A stretch of 10,264 nt of DNA from an uncultured Spirochaetaceae bacterium (GTDB lineage Bacteria > Spirochaetota > Spirochaetia > Treponematales > Treponemataceae), in NCBI GenBank assembly GCA_902772605.1, contig CACYBG010000194.1:1-10264 (forward strand), given 5' to 3'. The notes beneath the pieces were generated by a model that saw nothing but the letters and a program-made list of their open reading frames with translations, ran no database searches and had not been told where the DNA came from. The position numbers and the translations under genes are program-made. Of this stretch, positions 1 through 7,349 are shown in pieces (the first letter of the stretch is position 1; each line of letters opens with the position of its first letter).

Positions 1-1143
1 ATCGCCGAAAAAATTCTGGAACTTGAAAAATCAGGAACAAAACTTTCAGACATTGCAATACTCTACAGGGCGCATTACGTTTCCAGAAACATTGAGGAAA
101 TCTTCCAGAAGAAAAAGATTCCGTACACGCTTTTTTCGGGCGTACCTTTTTTTTCACGTGCAGAAATCAAGGACTCCATTTCATACATGAGGATGATTGC
201 ATACAGGGACGACCTCTCATTCATGCGCATAATAAACGTTCCGAAGAGAAATATCGGTGAAAGGAGGATACGTTTATTAAAGGAATTTTCCGAATCAAAT
301 TCCATGTCGCTTTATGAAGCACTGAAGATGAATGTCGATACCGAACTTTTTTCAAATACGGGCGCGGCAGATTTCATCAGCCTGATTGAAAAATACGGTC
401 CTCTCCATTCTACAATGCAGATTTCGGAACTGTTCAGCTTCGTCATGAATGAAAGCGGTTACGAAAAATCCCTGCGTACGGAAGGAAATCAGGAACGTCT
501 GGACAATCTTGCGGAATTGAAGCAGTCCATATACGAATACGAAAATTCCTGCGGTGAAGAATGTTCGCTTGAAAACTATCTTGCCCACGCTGCACTTTAT
601 ACGAACAGCGACATGAGTTCTACGAAAAACGCGGTAAGGCTCATGACGGTCCACAGTGCAAAGGGACTTGAATTTCCAACAGTATTCCTATGCGGCATGA
701 ACGAAAACATATTTCCTTCAAAAAAGACGGACAATCAGGCGGCAATGGAAGAGGAAAGGAGACTTGCATTCGTTGCTGTCACAAGGGCGCAGGAAAAACT
801 TTTCATAACGGAAGCCGAAGGACAGAATCACGGAGATGGATTCCGTTTTCCATCAAGATTCATTTTCGATATCGGTCGGGAAAAACTGAACGTCGTTTCC
901 GAACCTCCGGAAAACATCACAAGGCGCGCAAGGCTCTACATAAAGAATTCCGAGGATGACCTGAAAAAACTAGCCGAAATCGGAAGGCTTGAAATCGGTG
1001 ACAGTGTGAACCATGCCATTTTGGGAAAGGGAAAGGTTCTTGAAATCGATTCCCAGTCAAAGACCTATACCATACAGTTTGAAGGACTTGCGACACCCAG
1101 AAAGATTTCGTTCAAGGCGCCAATTAAAAAGACTCAAGATTAA
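1..1143 (+). CDS. UvrD/PcrA-type ATP-dependent DNA helicase, C-terminal part (5' end outside window)
   Basis: This reading frame is open from the first base and stops at TAA 1141-1143, so 380 C-terminal residues are visible. It is a superfamily 1A 3'-5' DNA helicase, which unwinds DNA in repair and replication restart. Visible marks are the motif IV region near residues 17-50 (IAILYRAHYVSRNIEEIF), motif V at about residues 214-235 (TVHSAKGLEFPTVFL), and motif VI at about 249-268 (EEERRLAFVAVTRAQEKL), with the arginine finger in VTRA. The last ~50 residues (GDSVNHAILGKGKVLEI) match the Tudor-like tail of PcrA/UvrD that contacts RNA polymerase. The N-terminal half with Walker A and B lies upstream of the window. 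No frameshift is seen. PcrA, UvrD and Rep cannot be told apart from this part alone, so no symbol is given. It converges on the minus-strand gene downstream. Confidence 0.95.
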   Translation: MAEKILELEKSGTKLSDIAILYRAHYVSRNIEEIFQKKKIPYTLFSGVPFFSRAEIKDSISYMRMIAYRDDLSFMRIINVPKRNIGERRIRLLKEFSESNSMSLYEALKMNVDTELFSNTGAADFISLIEKYGPLHSTMQISELFSFVMNESGYEKSLRTEGNQERLDNLAELKQSIYEYENSCGEECSLENYLAHAALYTNSDMSSTKNAVRLMTVHSAKGLEFPTVFLCGMNENIFPSKKTDNQAAMEEERRLAFVAVTRAQEKLFITEAEGQNHGDGFRFPSRFIFDIGREKLNVVSEPPENITRRARLYIKNSEDDLKKLAEIGRLEIGDSVNHAILGKGKVLEIDSQSKTYTIQFEGLATPRKISFKAPIKKTQD

Positions 1144-1160
1144 GGAAGCCTATCGCCATG

Positions 1161-1197
1161 CAAAAAAAATGGACACGGAAAAAAATCCATGTCCATT
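1161..1197 (-). terminator. Rho-independent terminator of the outer-membrane protein gene
   Basis: AATGGACA (1168-1175) pairs with TGTCCATT (1190-1197). After one C-A mismatch, GGA (1177-1179) pairs with TCC (1186-1188), closing a loop of six A. Read on the minus strand, the stem runs straight into a run of T (the A run at 1162-1169). This is a classic intrinsic terminator placed 19 bases after the stop of the minus-strand gene. In the plus direction the stem is followed by a T-rich but interrupted stretch, so it may also help end the convergent helicase transcript. Confidence 0.8.
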
Positions 1198-1215
1198 AAT
1201 TGCTTTCTTGTATTT

Positions 1216-1713
1216 TTAGAACCAGAACCTGATTCCCAAGTTGGCAGGAATACCCCAGTCGAATATTCCTGAGTTTGCAGTATCGATTCCTATCTGTGCC
1301 GCAGCCTGAACATAAAGCTCAAGGAAGTTTACGACAAACGCATTCAAGCCGATTACGAAACGTCCGCCCACATACAGGTCGCATGCCCTTCCGTTTCCCA
1401 TGTTGAATGTTGCACCGGCAGCAAGTCCAGGACCATAGAACCAGTTCAATACGCCCGTGATGTTCGGATTTGCAAGCCACCAGTCAGCAGTAACACCGAC
1501 CCTATGAACTTCATAATCCCAGATACCGACATTGACAGCAAACACAGGAGGAACCTTTGGAATCTTGAACGTAAGGGCGGCATCTCCGTGATGATGCATA
1601 CCAGGAACAAATCCTCCCTGGACACCGATTCCGAAATTTCCAGATGCAAATGCACCTGTACTTGCCGTAACCAACAGAGCTGCAATTACTGCAAAGATTT
1701 TACCTTTCTTCAT
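1216..1713 (-). CDS. small outer-membrane beta-barrel protein with signal peptide (DUF3996-like)
   Basis: The product has 165 residues. The ATG at 1711-1713 is chosen because AAGGAG sits 6 bases upstream; an in-frame ATG five codons earlier overlaps that ribosome site. Residues 1-23 are a signal peptide (KK, then a hydrophobic run, then AFA before Ser24). The mature part is glycine- and aromatic-rich with alternating short strands and ends in IRFWF, the terminal aromatic typical of proteins inserted in the outer membrane. Size and pattern resemble the small spirochaete barrel proteins grouped as DUF3996 (Borrelia BAPKO_0422 type); that assignment is from memory of the family. A HHH cluster lies near mature residue 18. 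It is a single gene with its own promoter and terminator. The function (pore or structural) is unknown. Confidence 0.82.
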   Translation of the reverse strand: MKKGKIFAVIAALLVTASTGAFASGNFGIGVQGGFVPGMHHHGDAALTFKIPKVPPVFAVNVGIWDYEVHRVGVTADWWLANPNITGVLNWFYGPGLAAGATFNMGNGRACDLYVGGRFVIGLNAFVVNFLELYVQAAAQIGIDTANSGIFDWGIPANLGIRFWF

Positions 1714-1821
1714 ATAAAACTCCTTCAAATCCGCATCGAAAAAGATTCAGGAAATTCAAGCCATGAATCAAAATCTGGATGCGCTTAATTAAATTACCGG
1801 GCTTTCAGAAATACATCCGCA

Positions 1822-1850
1822 GGATAATCCGACAACCAATCGGAAAATCC
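1822..1850 (-). other. possible hairpin in the 5' untranslated region of the outer-membrane protein gene
   Basis: Between the predicted promoter and the ATG lie about 150 untranslated bases. On the minus strand GGAT and CCGA pair with TCGG and ATCC across a short internal loop, leaving a 7-base apical loop. The stem is modest and may be chance. No known riboswitch was recognised. Confidence 0.25.
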
Positions 1851-1870
1851 CGAAAGAAAACCCATTTACA

Positions 1871-1899
1871 ATGATAGTCCAAAAACGTCTTTTTTTCAA
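1871..1899 (-). promoter_or_regulatory. sigma70-like promoter for the outer-membrane protein gene
   Basis: On the minus strand TTGAAA (1894-1899) is followed after exactly 17 bases by TATCAT (1871-1876). This predicts a transcript start near 1864 and a leader of about 150 bases. Each box matches five of six consensus bases. It is the best match between the two flanking minus-strand genes. Confidence 0.55.
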
Positions 1900-1947
1900 G
1901 TGAGAATCCATCCGAAGACAGAAAAAGATTGAAACTGGCTGAAACAC

Positions 1948-1967
1948 AACATAACACATGTTATGTT
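1948..1967. other. perfect 9-base dyad (AACATAACA / TGTTATGTT)
   Basis: Two 9-base arms are perfectly complementary around a 2-base centre. The dyad lies 18 bases past the stop of the large lipoprotein gene and about 50 bases upstream of the -35 box of the next gene. No T run follows on the minus strand, so it is a poor intrinsic terminator. An operator-like protein binding site is the other option. The sequence does not decide between them. Confidence 0.45.
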
Positions 1968-1984
1968 AATGTCGGCGATCCCAG

Positions 1985-4696
1985 TTAATAACGCTTTTCC
2001 TTTGCATAATCCCACAGCGGAATCAGCTCTCCGTTTACCAGAGCCATGGCGGTTGCATGACATCCCTTGAACGACGGTTCCGCAATCAAATCGGGAACAT
2101 GGGTGAATTCGACCCACCTGAGCTGACGGCAATCCCTGCAGGTGTTCTGCGGCAGATAGTCGTAATTTCCCAGGCTCACCCAATAAAGGTTCTGGAAATC
2201 ATAAAGGAACATGTCGGGAAGGTTGTTGAACTTCTTTTCGCTTTCATTCCAGACGAGCGACGTACCGCTTAAATCAAGGTATATCTTCAGGCCTTTTCTG
2301 ACTTCAAGTTCATCGCAAATCTTCTGGATAAGCCTTGATGTCATCTGGCCTGTAGCCTTTATGCAGTAAAAATCTCCCGTGACCGAAACCGATGGATTTG
2401 AAGAAAGAAGGAGTCCGAACTGTTTGGCAGTCCCCATTGAAAATTTCTCAACGTCCACGGCACTCAAATCGACTTTCTTCACCTTCGCCATGTCAAAGCA
2501 TTTTTCTGATGCGGAGGAAAACCGTGCTGGAAAAACGATTGAATCCAGGTCGGCTCCATAAAATGCATACGGGGCGATTTCGGTTACGCTGTCAGGAAGA
2601 ACAAGAGACCTTGCAGACGGCCCGTCGATTCCAAGAAGTTCACCGGCATTTCCACAGTAAAGCAGGACCCTTTTTTCTCCTCCGGAATCAGGGATGCTCT
2701 CAAGCAGAAGCCTTCCGTTAAGGCTGTATCCCCGGGAAAGATCCGTGCCTTCAAATGCAACGCTGTTTCCGTAAGAGTCGTAAAGGCTTCCTGTCGACGA
2801 TATGAATGCACCGGGTTCAATCTTCTTTACGCCGGATGGAATTGACACGATGTCAGAACAAACTGAAATGGCCGACTTTAAAATCCTTTCCGTGGATTCA
2901 GGAAGAACGACCTGTATGAAATATCCGCAGATGCTGTCGGATGGAAGGGAACGCTCAAGTTCATCAGCATACCTGCACGACCACATGTTCAGTATGTAAT
3001 TCCGGTTTATGGCAAGCGGACTTGATGCGGCCAAGAGTTTCTGCATCCTTGCAAAAAAATCCGCAGTAAGTACTCCATGCAGGTCGATCCGATATATTCC
3101 GTTTGGATTTAAATTTTCAATGACCGCGAAAAAATCATCCACGTCAACATCCATCTGCTTCATGGAAAAATCGGCATGGGAATCAAGACTGAATTTCAGA
3201 TTCCTGAATGAAAAAAGATACGGCGTTCCATAATCGGCATCAGGATATTGGACGACCCTTCGCTTGAGCTGAATCTTGAAATCAAATCCGCCCTTCTCCG
3301 CACCGTCGGAATCACCGAACGAAAATTCCATCCTCTTGTCGGTTTTTCCGGCAGTTGAAATTACGTCCAGAATCTGCTGCCAAAGTGATTTCTGTGCAGG
3401 AGTCCATGAAGTTCCGTCGTAAACCATGCAGCGTATCGAATCGGTAAGCCTGTCCTTCTGATTTGAAGAAACCTCGTACATGAGCATGACGGGATACGAT
3501 TCCATGGGACGCCAGATTCTATGCTCGAACGAAACGTTTTCTTCCGTTGATTTTGGAACGGCATCAAGCATGGCCCTGGTATACGGATCCTCAACATAGG
3601 ACTCCATATCCTCATCGTTGATGGAAATCTCTGCAATTGCAGTTTCATCACCTTTTCCGCCTTCATAGACCGAGCGAATCACTGCCTTTATCCTGTCGTA
3701 CTGGGTCAGTTTTCTGTATCCATAATGAAAGCGCAGGGTCTGCTTTTCACAGGTATCCGCCAACGTCACGCTTACCGGAGTACGGTCGTTTCCGAAATAA
3801 ATGTCCAAGTCCCTGACCCGGTTCGTCTTCCAATAATTTTTCGTGTTGCCGTTTCCGTTCCTGAATGTAATCGTGCTGATTGAATTCATCCTCGTGAAAT
3901 TCATCGTGATTTCCGTTCCGACACCGTCTCCTGCAGCACCCTCGAACCAAGTTCCCCAGGTTCCATCTGCAAGTTTTGAAGGCTCATATCCAGACTCCGA
4001 AGATGTCGCACGGATTTCCGCGAATGAAACTTTTTTCGGTTCCAGCCTCTTGGTATAGTCCCAGCAGAACTGATACCAGCTTGCATAATCGATGACGTTT
4101 TTGTCGTAATGGACTTTTACATCCTTCATGTACCTGTCCATGCCCGGATGCGCAAGACCGTCTCCCGAATACGAAAAAATGTAGATGGGACTTCCCGACG
4201 TATGGATTTCCCTCAGGTTCGTACAGCCCTCGAAAACATGTCCCTCGATGGAAATGAGTCTCGAAGGAAGCGTAACGGACTGAAGGTTCACGCAATCCTT
4301 GAAAAGTCCGGCCGGAACAGTCTGCATCGATTCTGGCAGGATGACGGACCCAAGGTTTTCCAATCCGCTGAAAGCCCTCTCTCGAACCGACATGTCGCCG
4401 AATTTTCCGTATTGTACTTCACAGTTCCGAAGGTCAAGCTCGACAAATGCATTGCCGCAATTTTCCACCATGGTACGGACCTTATCCACACCGTCGGAAT
4501 CCAGCATCCAATCTGCAGAAACGGGAACCTTGTCTCCAAGAACAGGTGCATTTCTGGTGATTTCAGGCTCACGTCCAGCCAGAACATCGGGAGTCACCAG
4601 ATTTCCATATTCATATTTTTTTGTACAGGATGAAAGCACCTCCAAAGATGCAGAAATCAAAATGATGAAAATCAGCTTTCCTATTTTGCGGTCCAT
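1985..4696 (-). CDS. large surface lipoprotein with BspA-like leucine-rich repeats and an internal discoidin/NADase-type domain
   Basis: The product has 903 residues. The ATG at 4694-4696 is chosen because it begins a lipoprotein signal (MDRKIGKLIFIILISASLEVLSSC) with lipid-acceptor Cys24; 17 further codons upstream add only charged sequence inside the preceding gene. A weak G-rich ribosome site (GGGGTGG) precedes it. Residues ~84-175 hold BspA/LRR_5-type repeats (AFSGLENLGSVILPESM, LFKDCVNLQSVTLPSRL, VFEGCTNLREI). Residues ~224-360 resemble a discoidin-like NADase-type glycan-binding domain (YEPSKLADGTWGTWFEGA, then ITFRNGNGNTKNYW and NRVRDLDIYF). The C-terminal third has more LRR_5 units (VLPDSVTEIAPYAF). 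The middle, ~365-640, is unassigned. Such proteins commonly sit on the cell surface and bind host or glycan ligands; the exact role is unknown. It overlaps the upstream ATPase gene by 16 bases, suggesting coupled translation. Confidence 0.85.
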   Translation of the reverse strand: MDRKIGKLIFIILISASLEVLSSCTKKYEYGNLVTPDVLAGREPEITRNAPVLGDKVPVSADWMLDSDGVDKVRTMVENCGNAFVELDLRNCEVQYGKFGDMSVRERAFSGLENLGSVILPESMQTVPAGLFKDCVNLQSVTLPSRLISIEGHVFEGCTNLREIHTSGSPIYIFSYSGDGLAHPGMDRYMKDVKVHYDKNVIDYASWYQFCWDYTKRLEPKKVSFAEIRATSSESGYEPSKLADGTWGTWFEGAAGDGVGTEITMNFTRMNSISTITFRNGNGNTKNYWKTNRVRDLDIYFGNDRTPVSVTLADTCEKQTLRFHYGYRKLTQYDRIKAVIRSVYEGGKGDETAIAEISINDEDMESYVEDPYTRAMLDAVPKSTEENVSFEHRIWRPMESYPVMLMYEVSSNQKDRLTDSIRCMVYDGTSWTPAQKSLWQQILDVISTAGKTDKRMEFSFGDSDGAEKGGFDFKIQLKRRVVQYPDADYGTPYLFSFRNLKFSLDSHADFSMKQMDVDVDDFFAVIENLNPNGIYRIDLHGVLTADFFARMQKLLAASSPLAINRNYILNMWSCRYADELERSLPSDSICGYFIQVVLPESTERILKSAISVCSDIVSIPSGVKKIEPGAFISSTGSLYDSYGNSVAFEGTDLSRGYSLNGRLLLESIPDSGGEKRVLLYCGNAGELLGIDGPSARSLVLPDSVTEIAPYAFYGADLDSIVFPARFSSASEKCFDMAKVKKVDLSAVDVEKFSMGTAKQFGLLLSSNPSVSVTGDFYCIKATGQMTSRLIQKICDELEVRKGLKIYLDLSGTSLVWNESEKKFNNLPDMFLYDFQNLYWVSLGNYDYLPQNTCRDCRQLRWVEFTHVPDLIAEPSFKGCHATAMALVNGELIPLWDYAKEKRY

Positions 4697-6363
4697 CCTG
4701 CCACCCCGCCCTTTTTCGAACTGAATACTACGACGACCTTCTTGCATGGAATTCCCTGTTCATCGAAACGTTCGGCAAATCCACGCTCTTCGATTCGGGC
4801 GAATGCATCTTCCTTCACCTCATCCAAATCAAGTCCCTTGTCGGCTTTTAGCTGGAATACGTATCCCAAAGGCTTTCCGTCCCTGTCATCCACGCTGAAC
4901 ATCACGTCGGAATTCGTATCGCTGGAGACTTCCTTTCCGACCAGATTTGCAATCACATGGAAGGCAAGCTTGTACACGTATTCGTAATCGACCTTGGGAC
5001 CGAATTTCTTTTCGCCCAGTGCAGCCTCGAAACGGACGATGAATCCTGCGACGTTTTTTGTAGACAGGAGATATTTCATCTGGTCGATTTCGGTGCAGCT
5101 TTTGCTTATCGTACCGATGCCTGTGAATTCGGAAAGCAGCGCCTTTATCATCCCCTCGGCAATTTCTGCGTTCGGCATGGCAAGCATTACTGAGCCGCTT
5201 TCATCGTCAGTCGTCCTTGTAAGGTAACCGCTCTGATAAATCAACGGAAGCACGTCGTTCTCGGTCCACCGGTATTCCATGAGTTCCTCGCGGTCAACCT
5301 TTATTCCATAGAGGATGCTGAAGAGGTCGTAATCGTTTTTCTTGAGCATGTTGACAAGAACGTTCGGCTGTCCGGTCTGAATCCAAAACTGATGCCTTAT
5401 GTCGCCCGATGCAAAATTTTCCGGAGCGTTGAAATCAAGGCAGTTCATTATGCTGTACGGATTGAAAAGCATGTCGCCGTCGTCGGAAAACCTGTATCCT
5501 CCGTACCATCTGTCAAGCAGTGCAAAAACCTGATCGGCACCAACCATTTCTGCATCGGATTCGGTAACAGTTTCTTCCGGCTTTTCCACATCCTGATTTT
5601 TCTTCTCGGATGCCTTTCCTCGTCCCCTTTTTGCAGGTGCAGCCCTAAGCCCCTTGGCAGTAGTGAGAAGCCTCTGCACGTCCATCTCTGAAAATCCGCA
5701 CAGACTGCTGAACGCCGGATAGGTACTGATGTCCTTAAGCTGATTCTTACCGTTGAAAATGTTTACGCTGGCAAACTTCGAGATGCCCGTGACGAAAACG
5801 AACTTGAGGTAGAAATCATTTCCACAGAGGGCGGAATAGAATTCCCTGAGGACATCCATATTGTGGGTTTCCATTCCGGTAAACAGTGCATCAAGAACAG
5901 GCTTGTCATAATCGTCAACAAGAACGGCAACAGGCTTTCCGGATTTTTTGTAGGCCTCCTGGATGAGTCTTTCGAACCTTCTGCCGTAAGTCGTATGGAC
6001 TTCCGGTTTTCCATAGATTTCCTCATAGCCCTGGAGAAACGCCTCTATGCCGGCCTCAACCGTACCGGAATCCCTGTAAAGCCCAGATGAAAAATCAACC
6101 CTCAGGACTTCGCATCCGTTCCATTCCTTTTCCATGCTTTCAATCGCAAGCCCCTCGAACAGATCGCGGCGCCCCCTGAAATAGGCCTCAAGCATGGAGA
6201 CGAAAAGCGTCTTGCCGAAATATCTGGGACGGCAGAAAAAATAACCATTGCCGCTATGGACGAGCTTGTAGAGCAGCCCCGTCTTATCAACGAAAAAGCA
6301 GCCCTCCTCACGAAGCTTCTCGAAATCCTGAATGCCGATTGGCAACCTGTTCAAAAAATCCAT
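4681..6363 (-). CDS. AAA-ATPase-like / PD-(D/E)XK nuclease superfamily protein (DUF1703 type)
   Basis: The product has 560 residues. The N-terminus (LPIGIQDFEKLREEGCFFVDKT) is the signature start of the AAA-ATPase_like family, which supports the ATG at 6363. A Walker-A-like segment is at residues 44-52 (CRPRYFGKT), Walker B at ~145-153 (VAVLVDDYD), a sensor-like VTGISKF at ~191-197, and YGGYRF at ~287. The C-terminal PDDEXK_9-like domain shows D486 and a QLK triad (504-506) followed by KADKG; the usual acidic residue before LK is Gln here, so nuclease activity is doubtful. Residues ~241-275 are a charged, Lys/Glu/Ala-rich insertion between helices. Genes of this family occur in large paralogous sets in host-associated bacteria, and their biological role is not established. 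The 3' end overlaps the start of the lipoprotein gene. Translation appears to start without a leader. Confidence 0.9.
   Translation of the reverse strand: MDFLNRLPIGIQDFEKLREEGCFFVDKTGLLYKLVHSGNGYFFCRPRYFGKTLFVSMLEAYFRGRRDLFEGLAIESMEKEWNGCEVLRVDFSSGLYRDSGTVEAGIEAFLQGYEEIYGKPEVHTTYGRRFERLIQEAYKKSGKPVAVLVDDYDKPVLDALFTGMETHNMDVLREFYSALCGNDFYLKFVFVTGISKFASVNIFNGKNQLKDISTYPAFSSLCGFSEMDVQRLLTTAKGLRAAPAKRGRGKASEKKNQDVEKPEETVTESDAEMVGADQVFALLDRWYGGYRFSDDGDMLFNPYSIMNCLDFNAPENFASGDIRHQFWIQTGQPNVLVNMLKKNDYDLFSILYGIKVDREELMEYRWTENDVLPLIYQSGYLTRTTDDESGSVMLAMPNAEIAEGMIKALLSEFTGIGTISKSCTEIDQMKYLLSTKNVAGFIVRFEAALGEKKFGPKVDYEYVYKLAFHVIANLVGKEVSSDTNSDVMFSVDDRDGKPLGYVFQLKADKGLDLDEVKEDAFARIEERGFAERFDEQGIPCKKVVVVFSSKKGGVAGWTAK
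5559..5574 (+). repeat. GTAACAG-like copy inside the DUF1703 linker
   Basis: ATTCGGTAACAGTTTC shares 12 bases (ATTCGGTAACAG) with the copies at 8859 and 8978. It lies in the segment encoding the low-complexity linker (…ETVTES…) of the DUF1703 protein, on the opposite strand to that gene. It may be a true family member or chance, since ETVT codons can give this string. Confidence 0.35.
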
Positions 6364-6369
6364 GCAATG

Positions 6370-6398
6370 ATTATATCAGATTATCGAAGCATTTTAAA
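6370..6398 (-). promoter_or_regulatory. promoter giving a probably leaderless DUF1703 mRNA
   Basis: On the minus strand TTTAAA (6393-6398) and a perfect TATAAT (6370-6375) are separated by exactly 17 bases. Only six bases (6364-6369) lie between the -10 box and the ATG, so the predicted first transcribed base is at or next to the A of ATG. No Shine-Dalgarno sequence is present. The protein N-terminus matches its family from this ATG, leaving no better downstream start. Confidence 0.6.
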
Positions 6399-6481
6399 GA
6401 CTCGCCGGAAAATCTTCCTGAAAGCCCGTCGCACACCTTAAATCAAACTGAATTAGGGAACAGTGCCTATCCGTGTGAAAA

Positions 6482-7075
6482 TCATTCCCTGAATATGTGG
6501 GAAAGGGCACCGTTGAACGGATCCAAGTCCGGTACCCGGGAACTGAGCTCCTCAATCTTGGAAGCAATCGCATCAAACCACAGTTCATGATAGGAATCCC
6601 CCGTCGGAAGGGCCCAATGGTCGCAGTAGGCGTGAATCATCTCATGGGCTACGAGTTCCGCAACAACGGATTCGTCGCTATTCATGAAACCTATGTCCAC
6701 GAGCAGGACCAGATGATATCCGTCCTTGTTTCTGTATCCATGGGTCAAGGCGGTCGCACCCTTAACATCCTTCAGTCCCTCGCAGAAATTCATCCATTCG
6801 AACATCGGCTTTACGGGACATTCCCTCAGGTTGAGCTCCTTCGTGGCATGGGCGAATATGCCGGATTCAATCCTTCCGTAGATATCATCAAGTACGGGGT
6901 CGCTGCGATTCACGGACGTAATGTACCTCTTGATTTCGGAAACGCTGTACATGCTGACGGGACAGGAGACTGCATGGCGGCCCTCACCGACGGAAACGAG
7001 ACCACCGGTCCTCCTGCACGACGGAAGGCAGAAAAAAGAGAGAAAAATCAGGAAAGCGTAGAAAATTCGATTCAC
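6482..7075 (-). CDS. SprT-like zinc metallopeptidase lipoprotein (putative)
   Basis: The product has 197 residues. It starts with GTG at 7073-7075, with GGAGG four bases upstream. Residues 1-20 are a lipoprotein signal (hydrophobic run, then LPSC with Cys20). The catalytic-type motif is VAHEMIHAYCDHW, with His144, Glu145 and His148. It is followed by GDSYHELWFDAIASKIEE, which aligns in layout with the GHGxxFxxIAxxI segment of SprT-like proteases and would make His163 the third zinc ligand. The first ~115 residues were not recognised. A zinc-dependent peptidase anchored on the outer face of a membrane is inferred; the substrate is unknown. SprT/Spartan relatives are usually intracellular, so the lipid anchor is unusual. 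A different HExxH family is possible. It has its own promoter and lies 118 bases upstream of the DUF1703 gene. Confidence 0.72.
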   Translation of the reverse strand: MNRIFYAFLIFLSFFCLPSCRRTGGLVSVGEGRHAVSCPVSMYSVSEIKRYITSVNRSDPVLDDIYGRIESGIFAHATKELNLRECPVKPMFEWMNFCEGLKDVKGATALTHGYRNKDGYHLVLLVDIGFMNSDESVVAELVAHEMIHAYCDHWALPTGDSYHELWFDAIASKIEELSSRVPDLDPFNGALSHIFRE

Positions 7076-7079
7076 GGAT

Positions 7080-7084
7080 CCTCC
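7080..7084 (-). promoter_or_regulatory. ribosome binding site deciding a GTG start
   Basis: GGAGG on the minus strand lies four bases before GTG 7073-7075. No ATG near the signal peptide offers an alternative, so this site fixes the GTG start of the SprT-like lipoprotein. Confidence 0.65.
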
Positions 7085-7109
7085 GGGACACGGGGAAAAA
7101 GCTTCCTAA

Positions 7110-7138
7110 ATATTAAGGCCGCAAAAGAAATTTTACAA
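7110..7138 (-). promoter_or_regulatory. sigma70-like promoter for the SprT-like lipoprotein gene
   Basis: On the minus strand TTGTAA (7133-7138) and TAATAT (7110-7115) are separated by 17 bases. The predicted start of transcription near 7103 would leave a leader of about 28 bases including the GGAGG site. Each box matches four of six consensus bases. Confidence 0.45.
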
Positions 7139-7190
7139 GTGGAAAAGGGAAAATTTACCCCCTGACGACATTCTAAAGTCCCTTGAAAAG

Positions 7191-7210
7191 GCATATTTTC
7201 AGGAAAATGC
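7191..7210. other. imperfect dyad in the divergent intergenic region
   Basis: GCATATTTTC and GAAAATGC pair around AG with a two-base bulge. It lies between the divergent SprT-like and SIR2 genes and could be an operator or a weak hairpin. No convincing plus-strand promoter for the SIR2 gene was found nearby: several AT-rich -10-like boxes lack a -35 at proper spacing. Confidence 0.25.
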
Positions 7211-7349
7211 CGATAATAAATCAGCAGTCCCTGGCAATCTCCCGTAATCCTTCATGATTTAAGAAATTATTGCGAAATTGCGGGTCCAATATCTGAAAAT
7301 TCTGAACCCTAAAATAAGCGTCGGGCTGCCAGAAAAGGAAACAATCAGG

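Noticed and set aside
4109..4633. 174-codon plus-strand frame inside the lipoprotein gene
   Set aside because: It is antisense to well-supported leucine-rich-repeat coding sequence and lacks motifs.
6497..7165. 222-codon plus-strand frame over the SprT-like gene
   Set aside because: It is antisense to a gene with a signal peptide, HExxH motif, ribosome site and promoter, and has no recognisable domain of its own.
7278..7349. upstream TTG start for the SIR2 gene
   Set aside because: It adds residues with no relation to the SIR2 fold and has no ribosome site, whereas ATG 7350 has AAGGAA at good spacing and begins the fold.
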